Assembly: GCF_014649955.1 (NCBI RefSeq)
Contig: NZ_BMUA01000004.1
Span: 248,001 to 312,000 of the forward strand
Source of the DNA: Streptomyces violascens
GTDB lineage: Bacteria > Actinomycetota > Actinomycetes > Streptomycetales > Streptomycetaceae
Length of the DNA: 64,000 nt
Direction of reading: 5' to 3'
Shown: positions 35,116-42,247 of the stretch, in pieces
How positions within the stretch are numbered: the stretch's first letter is position 1
Layout: every line of letters starts with the position of its first letter
Notes under the pieces: model-generated
Seen by the model: the letters and a program-made list of their open reading frames with translations, nothing else
What the model was told of the DNA's origin: nothing
Database searches by the model: none
Translations under genes and position numbers: made by a program

Positions 35116-35536
35116 GCTCCTGCCGTCGGCCGTGCTGCTGCTCATCGCCGCTCGGGCGGACCCCCGAAGACGCTTGGTCGAGGCGCGGGTCCTGGGTGTG
35201 GCGGGCGCCTTCCTCGCGCTGGGCGCGACGATCGGCCCGACGGTGTTCGTCTGGGATCTCGTGGTGGCCCCCGCCGTCGCGAAGCCCCACGCCTACCGGG
35301 CCCTGCTCGATCCCGAGGACGGCCACTACGACCGCGGCATCGGGGATGTGCGGGAGCTGCTGCGCGGGTTCGGCGCGACGGATGTCGGCGAGTTGAGCGG
35401 CGGCGGCATCGCCTTCCTGGAGGTCGATTTCCCCGAAGGCCTCTCCCGGCAAGAGCGCGTCCGGCTGAAGGAGAAGGCGGCGCAGTTGCCCGGAGTCGAG
35501 AAGGTCGAGCTGTGCGGGGCGAGCGACTGCTGGTGA
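35114..35536 (+). CDS. Membrane protein of unknown function, probably 5'-truncated
   Basis: The frame reads from GTG at 35114, giving 140 residues: a short hydrophobic start (LLPSAVLLLIAA), a basic loop, a membrane span (GVAGAFLALGATIGPTVFVWDLVV) and an external domain ending QLPGVEKVELCGASDCW, with Cys residues 5 apart. The end faintly recalls the extracellular domain of FtsX-like proteins. There is no ribosome site of its own and the start abuts the broken YCII gene, so the true 5' end was probably lost in the same event. Confidence 0.45.
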   Translation: MLLPSAVLLLIAARADPRRRLVEARVLGVAGAFLALGATIGPTVFVWDLVVAPAVAKPHAYRALLDPEDGHYDRGIGDVRELLRGFGATDVGELSGGGIAFLEVDFPEGLSRQERVRLKEKAAQLPGVEKVELCGASDCW

Positions 35537-35614
35537 GGGCTGCTGGTGAGGGTCTGCGGGTGAGGGGCCCGTCCCGCCGGAAGCCCGCCCGTCCGGGAAT
35601 TGGACTGCCACCTG

Positions 35615-35641
35615 TGTCACATCCCCGCACCGCCCGGTGTC
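35615..35641 (+). promoter_or_regulatory. ECF41-type promoter before the epimerase-like gene
   Basis: TGTCACA (35615-35621), exactly 16 nt, then TGTC (35638-35641). As I recall, ECF41 targets carry TGTCACA-N16-CGTC; this differs by one base. It is 75 nt before the NmrA-like gene and is the best evidence that the nearby ECF41 sigma factor drives it. Confidence 0.65.
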
Positions 35642-35715
35642 AGAGCAGCAGATCCACCCGACCGGGCGGAACGCGGCGGGGGCCCGGCCCCCGCGCCGGA
35701 CAAGCTGGAGCAGCC

Positions 35716-36483
35716 ATGACATCGACGTCCCCCATCCTCGTCACCGGCGGCACGGGCACGCTGGGCGGCCACGTCGTCCCCCTGCTGCGCGCTGAGGGCC
35801 GTGACGTGCGGGTCCTCACCCGGCAGAAGCGCCCGTCCGTGGACGGCGTCGAGTACGTGACCGCCGACCTGCTCAAGGACGAGGGCATCGAGGCGGCGCT
35901 CGACGGAGTCGAGACGGTCCTTCACCTCGCGGGCGGCGCCAAGGGCGACGACGAGGCGACCCGCAACCTCGTACGCGCCGCGCAGCGGGCCGGGGTGCGC
36001 TACCTGGTCTACATCTCCGTCATCGGTACGGACACGATGCCGCTGGCCTACTTCAGGTCCAAGCTCGGCGCCGAGCGGGCCATCGCCGAATCCGGCATCC
36101 CGTACACCACGCTGCGCGCCGCCCAGTTCCACGACCTGACCCTCACTGTCGTGTCGAAGATGGCGAAGCTGCCGGTGGTGCCCTGCCCGGGCGGCCTCCG
36201 CTTCCAGCCGGTCGACTCGCGCGAAGTGGCAAGCAGGCTGGTGGAGTTGACGCTGGGCGACCCGGCCGGGCTTGTGCCGGACCTGACAGGCCCGAAGGTG
36301 TACGCGATGGCCGACCTGGCCCGCGGCTACCTGGCGGCGCGCGGCCGCCGCCGCCCGATGCTGCCGATCCGCCTTCCGGGAAAGACGGGCCGCGCGTACC
36401 GGGCGGGCGAGAACCTGTCCCTGGACCGGGCGACGGTGGGCAGCCGCACGTGGGAGGCGTTCCTGTCGGAGCGGGTCGGTTAG
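35716..36483 (+). CDS. NmrA-like NAD(P)-binding epimerase/reductase (ECF41 partner)
   Basis: 255 residues of the atypical SDR (NmrA/UbiA-epimerase-like) family: ILVTGGTGTLGGHVVPLLRA at 6-25 binds NAD(P), then HLAGGAKGDDEATRNLVRAA and YISVIGTDTMPLAYFRSKLGAE. The usual catalytic Tyr is within the PLAYFRSK segment. ECF41 sigma factors are commonly linked to a carboxymuconolactone decarboxylase, oxidoreductase or epimerase; this is the epimerase-type member here. GGAG is 6-7 nt before ATG 35716. Substrate unknown. Confidence 0.87.
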   Translation: MTSTSPILVTGGTGTLGGHVVPLLRAEGRDVRVLTRQKRPSVDGVEYVTADLLKDEGIEAALDGVETVLHLAGGAKGDDEATRNLVRAAQRAGVRYLVYISVIGTDTMPLAYFRSKLGAERAIAESGIPYTTLRAAQFHDLTLTVVSKMAKLPVVPCPGGLRFQPVDSREVASRLVELTLGDPAGLVPDLTGPKVYAMADLARGYLAARGRRRPMLPIRLPGKTGRAYRAGENLSLDRATVGSRTWEAFLSERVG

Positions 36484-36589
36484 GCGGGGGAGGGGAAGGG
36501 GCACTCCTTCCGGCCGGGGTGGGCTGGGCAGGGCGTGCCTCCGCCATCCCCCTGCATCGCGGGCGCCCCCTCCGACGGGCCGGTCGCGG

Positions 36590-37792
36590 TCAGGCCGGCG
36601 CCTTGACCGCCGGGTCCGCCCCGGCCGGCTCGCGCACGACGACGGGGCGGCGCCGGGCCGGCATCCCGAGCAGCGGGTTGGCGACGCCCCAGGCCGCGCC
36701 CTTGCAGACCAGCTCCTTGTACAGCGCGGCGAACCGCCCCGTCAGGGCCGCCCGGACGGCACGGTCGTCGGCGGTGACGTACTGGACAAGGCCCTCCTTG
36801 CGGCCCAGCGAGATGCACTGGTTGAAGTAGCGCAGCGGCACGTTCGGGAGTTTTCCGCCGGTGAGACGGGCCGCGATGGCGTCGGCGGCCTGCCACGCCA
36901 TGGGGGTGCCCGAGGCGCACGACATCCGCAGCGGCTTGTCTCCGGGGCCCATCGCCATGGCCGCGTCGCCGATGGCGTACACATCCGGGTGCGAGACGGA
37001 CCGCATGGTCGCGTCGACCACGATCCGGCCCGTGCCGGTGACCTCCAGGGTGGTGGCCCGCGCGATCGGGTGGACGGCGAAGCCGGTGGTCCACACGGTG
37101 ACCGCGGCCGGGATGAACGTGCCGTCGGCGACGGCCACTCGGCCGTCCTCGACGCCGGTGACATCCACGTTCTCGTACGCGGTGATGCCGAGCCTGCCGA
37201 AGACGTCCCGCAGGTGACGGCGGCCCTTGGGCGAGAGCCAGTCGCCGAGGCCGCCGCGGGCGGCGAGGGCGACATCGAGGTCCGGGCGGGCCTCGGCGAT
37301 CTCGGTCGCGGCCTCGATGCCGGTGAGGCCGCCGCCGACCACGACCACGGACTCCCCGCCCGCCAGACGGGCGAGACGCTCGCGCAGCCGCAGCGCGCCG
37401 GGGCGGCTAGCGATCTGATGGGCGTGCTCGGCGGCGCCGGGGACGCCCTGGTCGTTCCAGGCGCTGCCGAGGGCGTACACGAGAGTGTCGTACGACAGCT
37501 GCTGCCCGGCGCCGTCGCCATCGACGACGGCGACGGTCCTGCGATCGGCGTCGACCGCGGTGACCTGCGCGAACTTCAGCTCGACGCCGGTGCCCGCGAA
37601 CATCTCGGCGAAGGGCCGGGGCCTGAGGTCCTGGCCGGCCGCGAGCTGGTGCATCCGGACCCGCTCGACGAAGTCGGGCTCGGCGTTGACGAGGGTGATG
37701 GCGACGTCTTCGCGCCGCAGCCGCTTGGCGAGCCGTCCGGCGGCGATGGCTCCGCTGTATCCGGCTCCGAGGACGATGATGCGGTGCTGCAT
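36590..37792 (-). CDS. FAD-dependent NAD(P)H oxidoreductase, NDH-2-like (ECF41 partner)
   Basis: 400 residues. FAD motif IIVLGAGYSGAIAAGRLAKR at the N-terminus, NAD motif VVVVGGGLTGIEAATEIAEA near 155, and the second FAD motif HPDVYAIGDAAMA near 275, as in type II NADH dehydrogenases. The C-terminus (VPLRYFNQCISLGRKEGLVQ) is typical of the actinobacterial branch next to ECF41 sigma factors. ATG at 37792 with GGAG upstream. It lies 93 nt downstream of sigJ on the same strand and is the likely oxidoreductase partner. Confidence 0.9.
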   Translation of the reverse strand: MQHRIIVLGAGYSGAIAAGRLAKRLRREDVAITLVNAEPDFVERVRMHQLAAGQDLRPRPFAEMFAGTGVELKFAQVTAVDADRRTVAVVDGDGAGQQLSYDTLVYALGSAWNDQGVPGAAEHAHQIASRPGALRLRERLARLAGGESVVVVGGGLTGIEAATEIAEARPDLDVALAARGGLGDWLSPKGRRHLRDVFGRLGITAYENVDVTGVEDGRVAVADGTFIPAAVTVWTTGFAVHPIARATTLEVTGTGRIVVDATMRSVSHPDVYAIGDAAMAMGPGDKPLRMSCASGTPMAWQAADAIAARLTGGKLPNVPLRYFNQCISLGRKEGLVQYVTADDRAVRAALTGRFAALYKELVCKGAAWGVANPLLGMPARRRPVVVREPAGADPAVKAPA

Positions 37793-37863
37793 GTCCCTGC
37801 TCCTGTCTCGCACGGTTTCGCCCCTTGAACCGGGCAGCCCGCCGTTTCCTGACAGGAAGGTGA

Positions 37864-37879
37864 TGTGAGCCGGCTCACA
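37864..37879. promoter_or_regulatory. 16-bp perfect palindrome between sigJ and its oxidoreductase gene
   Basis: TGTGAGCC-GGCTCACA lies 7 nt after the sigma factor stop and 72 nt before the oxidoreductase start. It could be a weak terminator or an operator for separate control of the oxidoreductase. TGTCAGG closer to the gene (minus strand) resembles an ECF41 -35, without a matching -10. Confidence 0.45.
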
Positions 37880-37885
37880 GCCGGG

Positions 37886-38830
37886 TCAGAAGGCCGTGAA
37901 CAGGGGCTCTCCGTGTTCGCGGGCCGCCCACCGCTCGGTGGCCCGTCCGAGCTTGTCGGGGTTGACCTGGTTGCGGACGGCGGCGATGCCCTCGGAAGTG
38001 ACCTCCAGGCACATGACGCCGACGATCCGGCCGTCGACGACCGCCACGACGGCGGGGCCGCCGTTGGCGGTGGCGGCGTAGACCTCGGCCGAGCCGCCGA
38101 TCAGGTCACGCTTGGCCTTGCCGGGCTTGAACAGCCCCCGCAGGAACTTCGCGACCGCGACAGCACCCTCGAAGGCCTTCGCGCGGGCCGGGATCTTCCC
38201 GCCGCCGTCACCGACCGAGATGGCGTCCTGGGTGAGGAGCCGTACGAGCGGCTCGGTCCGGCCGCTGGTGGCGGCCGCGAGGAACTCGTCCACGATCCGC
38301 CGTGCGGCCGCCTCGTCGATCTCGGTACGGGTTTTGCCCTCGGCGATGTGCTTCTTGGCTCGGTGGAAGATCTGCTGGGCGGAGGCCTCGCTGATGTCGA
38401 GGATCTCGGCGATCTCCCGGTGCGCGTACGCGAACGCCTCCCGCAGCACGTACACGGCCCGCTCGTTGGGGGAGAGGCGCTCAAGCAGCGCGAGGACGGC
38501 GTACGACACGGACTCCCGCTGCTCGGCGGTGTCGGCGGGCCCGAGCATCGGGTCCCCTTCGAGCAACGGCTCGGGAAGCCACTGCCCCACATAGGTCTCG
38601 CGCCGCGCGCGGGCGGAGGTGAGCTGGTTGAGGCACAGGTTGGTGAGCACCTTCGTCAACCAGGCCTCGGGCACCTCGATCCGCCCGACGTCACCGGCCT
38701 GCCACCGCAGAAACGTCTCCTGCACAGCATCCTCGGCCTCGCCGGCGGAGCCGAGCATCCGATAGGCAATGGCCTCAAGCCGCGGCCTGGCCGCCTCGAA
38801 CCGGTCGACGTCATCCATGGTCAGGGCCAT
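37886..38830 (-). CDS. sigJ: ECF41-family RNA polymerase sigma factor (SigJ-like)
   Basis: 314 residues: sigma region 2 (RMLGSAGEAEDAVQETFLRW, about 24-43), region 4 (LSPNERAVYVLREAFAYAHREIAEILDISEASAQQ), and the SnoaL-like C-terminal extension. The three ECF41 hallmarks are present: WLPEP at 84-88, DGGGK at 208-212 and NPDKL at 290-294. In this group the extension regulates the sigma factor in place of a separate anti-sigma factor, and none is encoded here. The ATG has no ribosome site, but TAAGCT ends 6 nt upstream, so the mRNA is probably leaderless. A GGGTGT tandem repeat covers the upstream promoter. Confidence 0.93.
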   Translation of the reverse strand: MALTMDDVDRFEAARPRLEAIAYRMLGSAGEAEDAVQETFLRWQAGDVGRIEVPEAWLTKVLTNLCLNQLTSARARRETYVGQWLPEPLLEGDPMLGPADTAEQRESVSYAVLALLERLSPNERAVYVLREAFAYAHREIAEILDISEASAQQIFHRAKKHIAEGKTRTEIDEAAARRIVDEFLAAATSGRTEPLVRLLTQDAISVGDGGGKIPARAKAFEGAVAVAKFLRGLFKPGKAKRDLIGGSAEVYAATANGGPAVVAVVDGRIVGVMCLEVTSEGIAAVRNQVNPDKLGRATERWAAREHGEPLFTAF

Positions 38831-38836
38831 GGGGGG

Positions 38837-38842
38837 AGCTTA
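38837..38842 (-). promoter_or_regulatory. Candidate -10 of the leaderless sigJ transcript
   Basis: TAAGCT on the minus strand, followed by six C and then the ATG. The -35 zone 17 bp upstream falls inside the hexamer repeat at 38851-38898. Confidence 0.5.
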
Positions 38843-38850
38843 GCTCGGGT

Positions 38851-38898
38851 GGGTGTGGGTGTGGGTGTGGGTGTGGGTGTGGGTGTGGGTGTGGGTGT
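38851..38898. repeat. GGGTGT hexamer tandem repeat, 8 perfect copies
   Basis: Eight uninterrupted GGGTGT units, with degenerate units on both sides (about 38846-38913). The plus strand has more than eight GGG runs in a row, enough for several G-quadruplexes; the minus strand is (ACACCC)n. It sits 20-70 nt upstream of the sigJ start, over the expected -35. Perfect tandem hexamers of this length can gain or lose copies by slippage. Confidence 0.9.
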
Positions 38899-39006
38899 GG
38901 GGTTGTGGGTGTGCGGTGCTCGGCCGTACGGAGCGAGCCCCGAGGTGGCTCACCGGCTTGCTCCCCGCAGCGGCAATCGCCTGGAACAGGGAACGGGCGC
39001 TCCAGG

Positions 39007-39207
39007 TCAGTCCTCGATGACCGGCCGGCACGGTGACAGGAACGGATCGAACTGGTCCTGGACCTCGCCCCTGGCCATGAGCCGGACCCGGAAGGCGCCC
39101 GGACTCGGCGGGTGCTCCAGGTCGGCGGAGCGTTCGTGGAGGAGTCCCCAGGATCCGGGGAAGCGGCGGGCGACGAAGTGGACCAGAGTGTCCAACCCCT
39201 CTGCCTC
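39007..39207 (-). pseudogene. Fragment of an Imm7-family immunity protein
   Basis: The last 60-65 residues of an Imm7-like protein: EAEGLDTLVHFVARRFPGSW, GLLHERSADLE, FRVRLMARGEVQDQFDPFLS and PVIED at the end. Full-length Imm7 proteins are about twice as long. The frame upstream loses similarity and runs into the SnoaL-like gene, so the 5' half is missing. Imm7 proteins neutralise polymorphic toxins; no toxin gene remains nearby. Confidence 0.65.
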
Positions 39208-39276
39208 GTGCGGCGCCGGTTGACCAGGCCGTCGGTGCCGCGCCGTGACGCGATGGCGGGAACCTGCCAGGCGCCC

Positions 39277-39696
39277 TCAGTCCATCAACTCCGGCGCGAA
39301 GTAGTCCCGCAGCCGGGCGATCTTCCCGTCGCGGATGCGGAAGATCTGTACGAGCGAGACGCACACGTCGCCGTCGTCTCCGTCTTCCTCTCCGTCGAAG
39401 ACCGTGTCGATTTCGGCGATGAACACGTCGGGGTCGGCGGTGGTGTGCAGGACGTAGCCGGACTTCTCGAGGTTCGGGGTGCGGCCGTCCTTGCCCTGCT
39501 GCTCGTAGTACGCGGCCATCGCACTACGGATCTCCTCGCGACCCGCCAGCCTCCTGGGGAAGGTGGCGCCGTCGGGCATGAGGGGCGCCTCGAAGACGCC
39601 GTCCGGGGTGAAGAGCTCGGCGAGGGCATCGGCATTCCGGGTCATGGCACCGGCGTAGACGCAACTCTGGAAGATCTCCTGGGCTGTTCGGGACAC
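39277..39696 (-). CDS. SnoaL-like (NTF2-fold) protein
   Basis: 139 residues of the SnoaL/NTF2 superfamily: IFQSCVYAGAMTRNADALAELFTPDGVFEAPLMPDG, GREEIRSAMAAYYEQQ, and RIRDGKIARLRDYFAPELMD. These are small cone-shaped folds used as cyclases, isomerases or binding proteins, often in secondary metabolism. GTG at 39696 has AAGGGAG 6 nt upstream. No biosynthetic cluster is adjacent. Confidence 0.82.
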   Translation of the reverse strand: MSRTAQEIFQSCVYAGAMTRNADALAELFTPDGVFEAPLMPDGATFPRRLAGREEIRSAMAAYYEQQGKDGRTPNLEKSGYVLHTTADPDVFIAEIDTVFDGEEDGDDGDVCVSLVQIFRIRDGKIARLRDYFAPELMD

Positions 39697-39906
39697 GGCG
39701 GGCTCCCTTGACTCGGGCACGGAAGACCACATCATCACAGTGCTGCTTCCGGGGATGCGGTTTTCGGGAACGATCACGTTCTGTCGGGTCAACTGCCCCG
39801 AGGATCGCTTCAGTTGAGGGACTCGTCGATGCGCATGGCGTGGATGACGTAGAAGGCGTGGAAAATGCCGAGCCGTTCCGCGGCGGACCCAGGCAGGATT
39901 CCTGCC

Positions 39907-41418
39907 ATGAACCATCTCCTCCTCGGGCTCGCCGCCAATTCCGCCCTGCCCTCCGAGCTGGTCGATCGCCTGATCGGGATCGCCGACGCCGAGCTAGCTT
40001 CCGCCCTGGCCGGGCGCGCGGACCTCAGTCGGGCACAGGCGGTCGCGTTGGCCTCCCGATGCGGGGTGACTTCCCAACAGCTCGTGTATGAAGGGAAGTT
40101 GAGCGCCACCGACGTCGATCCCGTGACGCAGCCGGATGCCGCTCTCGCCCTGCTCGATGCGGGGGGCGGCCTGGAGGAGTGGGCGCTCCTCCTCGTAGCC
40201 GATCCGGATCATCGGCGCCGGGAGAAGCTGACCGGCTGCCGCGGGCTCCCGGCCGATGTGGTGGAGAGGCTGGCCTCGGACCCGGACGTCCGCGTCGTCG
40301 CGGAACTCGCCCTGTGGGCCACCCCTGAAGTGGCGGCCGGGCTCGCGTCGCACCCGCACGCCGAGGTCCGTCGCGCGGTGGCCGGCAACGAGGCGACGCC
40401 TCCGGCCGTACTGGCGGCGCTGCTCACCGGTGAGGGGGTGCCTCCCGCCGCGCGGTGTCTGGTCTGCGACCGCGAGGAGACGCCGTTCGTGCACGATTCG
40501 CAGTGCCAGAGGGTTGGCTGCGAAATGCTGCCCGGCGCTTCTTGCGACGGCTCACACGAGTCCACCCTGCACGACACGTGGCAGGCGGTTCTTCGGAACC
40601 CGGCCACGCCGACCGATGCCGTGGTCCCCTTCGCGCACCATCCTTCGGTGCTGCTGCGCTGGGCGCTCGCCGACCGCCCGGATCTGCCCCCGGAGGTGTG
40701 CGCGCTGCTCGCCGTGGACGCCACCCCCGGCATCCGGGCCGACCTCGCCGGGAATCCAGCGATCGACGACGACGTGATCCGTGTGCTGGCGGGCGACCGT
40801 GGCCACGACGTACAGCGCAAGCTGGCGCACAACCCGCGAGTGCCGCTCGACGTGCTCATCCGCCTGGTCGGCGTCGCCAAGATCGGCGCCACGTTGCTGC
40901 CACGGATCGCCGCGGCCTCTCCCCTGGAAGTCGAGCAGCTGGCAGAGTCGCCGAACGCAGCCGTACGGATGCTCCTGGCCCGGCGACGCGACCTGCCTCC
41001 CGGGTTTCGCGACGCGTTGGCTGCCGACCCGGACGCCAAAGTGGTCAAGGCCGTCGCCTCGCACCCGGGCCTCTCCGAGGCGCAGCTGCGGGCGATGGTC
41101 GAGCGGCACGGGGCTCAGGTCGTCGCCGCGGTCGCCGCCAACCCGGGTGCGACGGGGCCACTCCTTGAGGATCTGACCCGGCGCGAACCGTCCGTACGGA
41201 AGGTGTTCCGCGAGGTGGCCCGGCACCGCAACGCCACCGCCCCGGCGCTGCTCGCCTGCCTGGTGGACGACCGGGTGAGGCCGGTGGCCGCCGGTCATTC
41301 CGCGCTTCCGCCGCAGGCCGTCGCGGAGTTGCTCGCCGACGCCGACGGGGAGGTGGTCGAAGCGGCGGCCGCCAACCCGGCGCTGCCGGTCGCGGTGATG
41401 GCGGAGTTGGTGCCCTGA
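39907..41418 (+). CDS. Leucine-rich-repeat-variant (LRV) protein with a cysteine cluster
   Basis: About 503 residues made of LRV/HEAT-like repeats of about 24 residues (VVERLASDPDVRVVAELALW, VAAGLASHPHAEVRRAVAGN, VIRVLAGDRGHDVQRKLAHN, LSEAQLRAMVERHGAQVVAAV). An inserted segment holds Cys184, Cys187, Cys200, Cys205, Cys213 and His217, a probable zinc or iron-sulfur site; the Azotobacter LRV protein is known to carry a 4Fe-4S cluster. ATG at 39907 is where homologues begin; ATG at 39865 is possible. Likely an interaction scaffold. Confidence 0.8.
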   Translation: MNHLLLGLAANSALPSELVDRLIGIADAELASALAGRADLSRAQAVALASRCGVTSQQLVYEGKLSATDVDPVTQPDAALALLDAGGGLEEWALLLVADPDHRRREKLTGCRGLPADVVERLASDPDVRVVAELALWATPEVAAGLASHPHAEVRRAVAGNEATPPAVLAALLTGEGVPPAARCLVCDREETPFVHDSQCQRVGCEMLPGASCDGSHESTLHDTWQAVLRNPATPTDAVVPFAHHPSVLLRWALADRPDLPPEVCALLAVDATPGIRADLAGNPAIDDDVIRVLAGDRGHDVQRKLAHNPRVPLDVLIRLVGVAKIGATLLPRIAAASPLEVEQLAESPNAAVRMLLARRRDLPPGFRDALAADPDAKVVKAVASHPGLSEAQLRAMVERHGAQVVAAVAANPGATGPLLEDLTRREPSVRKVFREVARHRNATAPALLACLVDDRVRPVAAGHSALPPQAVAELLADADGEVVEAAAANPALPVAVMAELVP

Positions 41419-41484
41419 CGGAGGGTTCCTCGCCAACGGAGACGGCTGGCCCATGATGTGGCTCGGTGGTGCCGGGCAGACGCG

Positions 41485-42216
41485 TCAACCGCTCGCCTCG
41501 ATCCCCCAAGCCACCGCCCGCGCCGCGGCCGCCGCCCGGTTGGGGAGGTCCAGTTTCGCCAGGATGTGTTCTATGTGGGTGCCCACTGTGCGCGGGGTGA
41601 TGTACAGGCGCTCTGCTATCTCGCGGTTGGTGCGGCCCGTCGTCAGTTCGGTCAGGACTTGGAGTTCCCGGGGGGAGAGCCCGCCGGGGCGGTTCTCGGC
41701 CGGGCGCGGGGTGACCGTCGCCGCCAGGGACTCCGTGAGCAGGGTGACCACCGCGCGGGCCGGGTCGGGGGTGTGCCGTGGCCGGCGGGTGCTGATGTTC
41801 AGCATGCCGACGTACCGGCCGTCCGTGGCGAACAGGCACTGGGCCACCCCGCCCTCGATGCCCAGGGGAGACAGGACCTCCTGGAAACCCGGCGATGCCG
41901 CCAGGAGCTGCGGCGGCACGTCCTGGAGCCAGAGGCCGTCCCGGGCCGGGCCGCGGAGCACGGGGAACACCGGGTCGTGGTGGAGGCGGGTCTCGATGTA
42001 GGCCGTGGCGTCGTCCGGGTAGCTCCCGGCCAGGGTGGTGTGGCGTCGGCGCAGTGGATCCCACCTGGTCAGGGAGGCGTGGTCGTAGTCCAGTACCTCC
42101 GACAGTGCCGCCAGGACCGTGTCGACGCCGGCCGCGCCGCTCGCCGCGTTCCTGGCAGCCTCCCGGACGTGGACCGCCGCGTCCAGGATGTCTGCCGTGC
42201 TCCGGTGCGCTGCCAT
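41485..42216 (-). CDS. LuxR-family regulator with GAF-like sensor domain
   Basis: 243 residues. An N-terminal sensor-like domain (about 1-165) is followed by the LuxR helix-turn-helix LSPRELQVLTELTTGRTNREIAERLYITPRTVGTHIEHILAKL at about 180-225. It lies immediately downstream of the amidohydrolase gene on the same strand (31 nt apart), so it may be co-transcribed with and regulate it. Ligand unknown. Confidence 0.87.
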   Translation of the reverse strand: MAAHRSTADILDAAVHVREAARNAASGAAGVDTVLAALSEVLDYDHASLTRWDPLRRRHTTLAGSYPDDATAYIETRLHHDPVFPVLRGPARDGLWLQDVPPQLLAASPGFQEVLSPLGIEGGVAQCLFATDGRYVGMLNISTRRPRHTPDPARAVVTLLTESLAATVTPRPAENRPGGLSPRELQVLTELTTGRTNREIAERLYITPRTVGTHIEHILAKLDLPNRAAAAARAVAWGIEASG

Positions 42217-42247
42217 CCGACAAGGATGATCATGAGCCCGGAATGCG

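Noticed and set aside
38840-39364. Minus-strand frame with a long Thr-His tail over the GGGTGT repeat
   Set aside because: The (TH)n tract is simply the hexamer repeat translated; the upstream part is out of frame with the Imm7 fragment.
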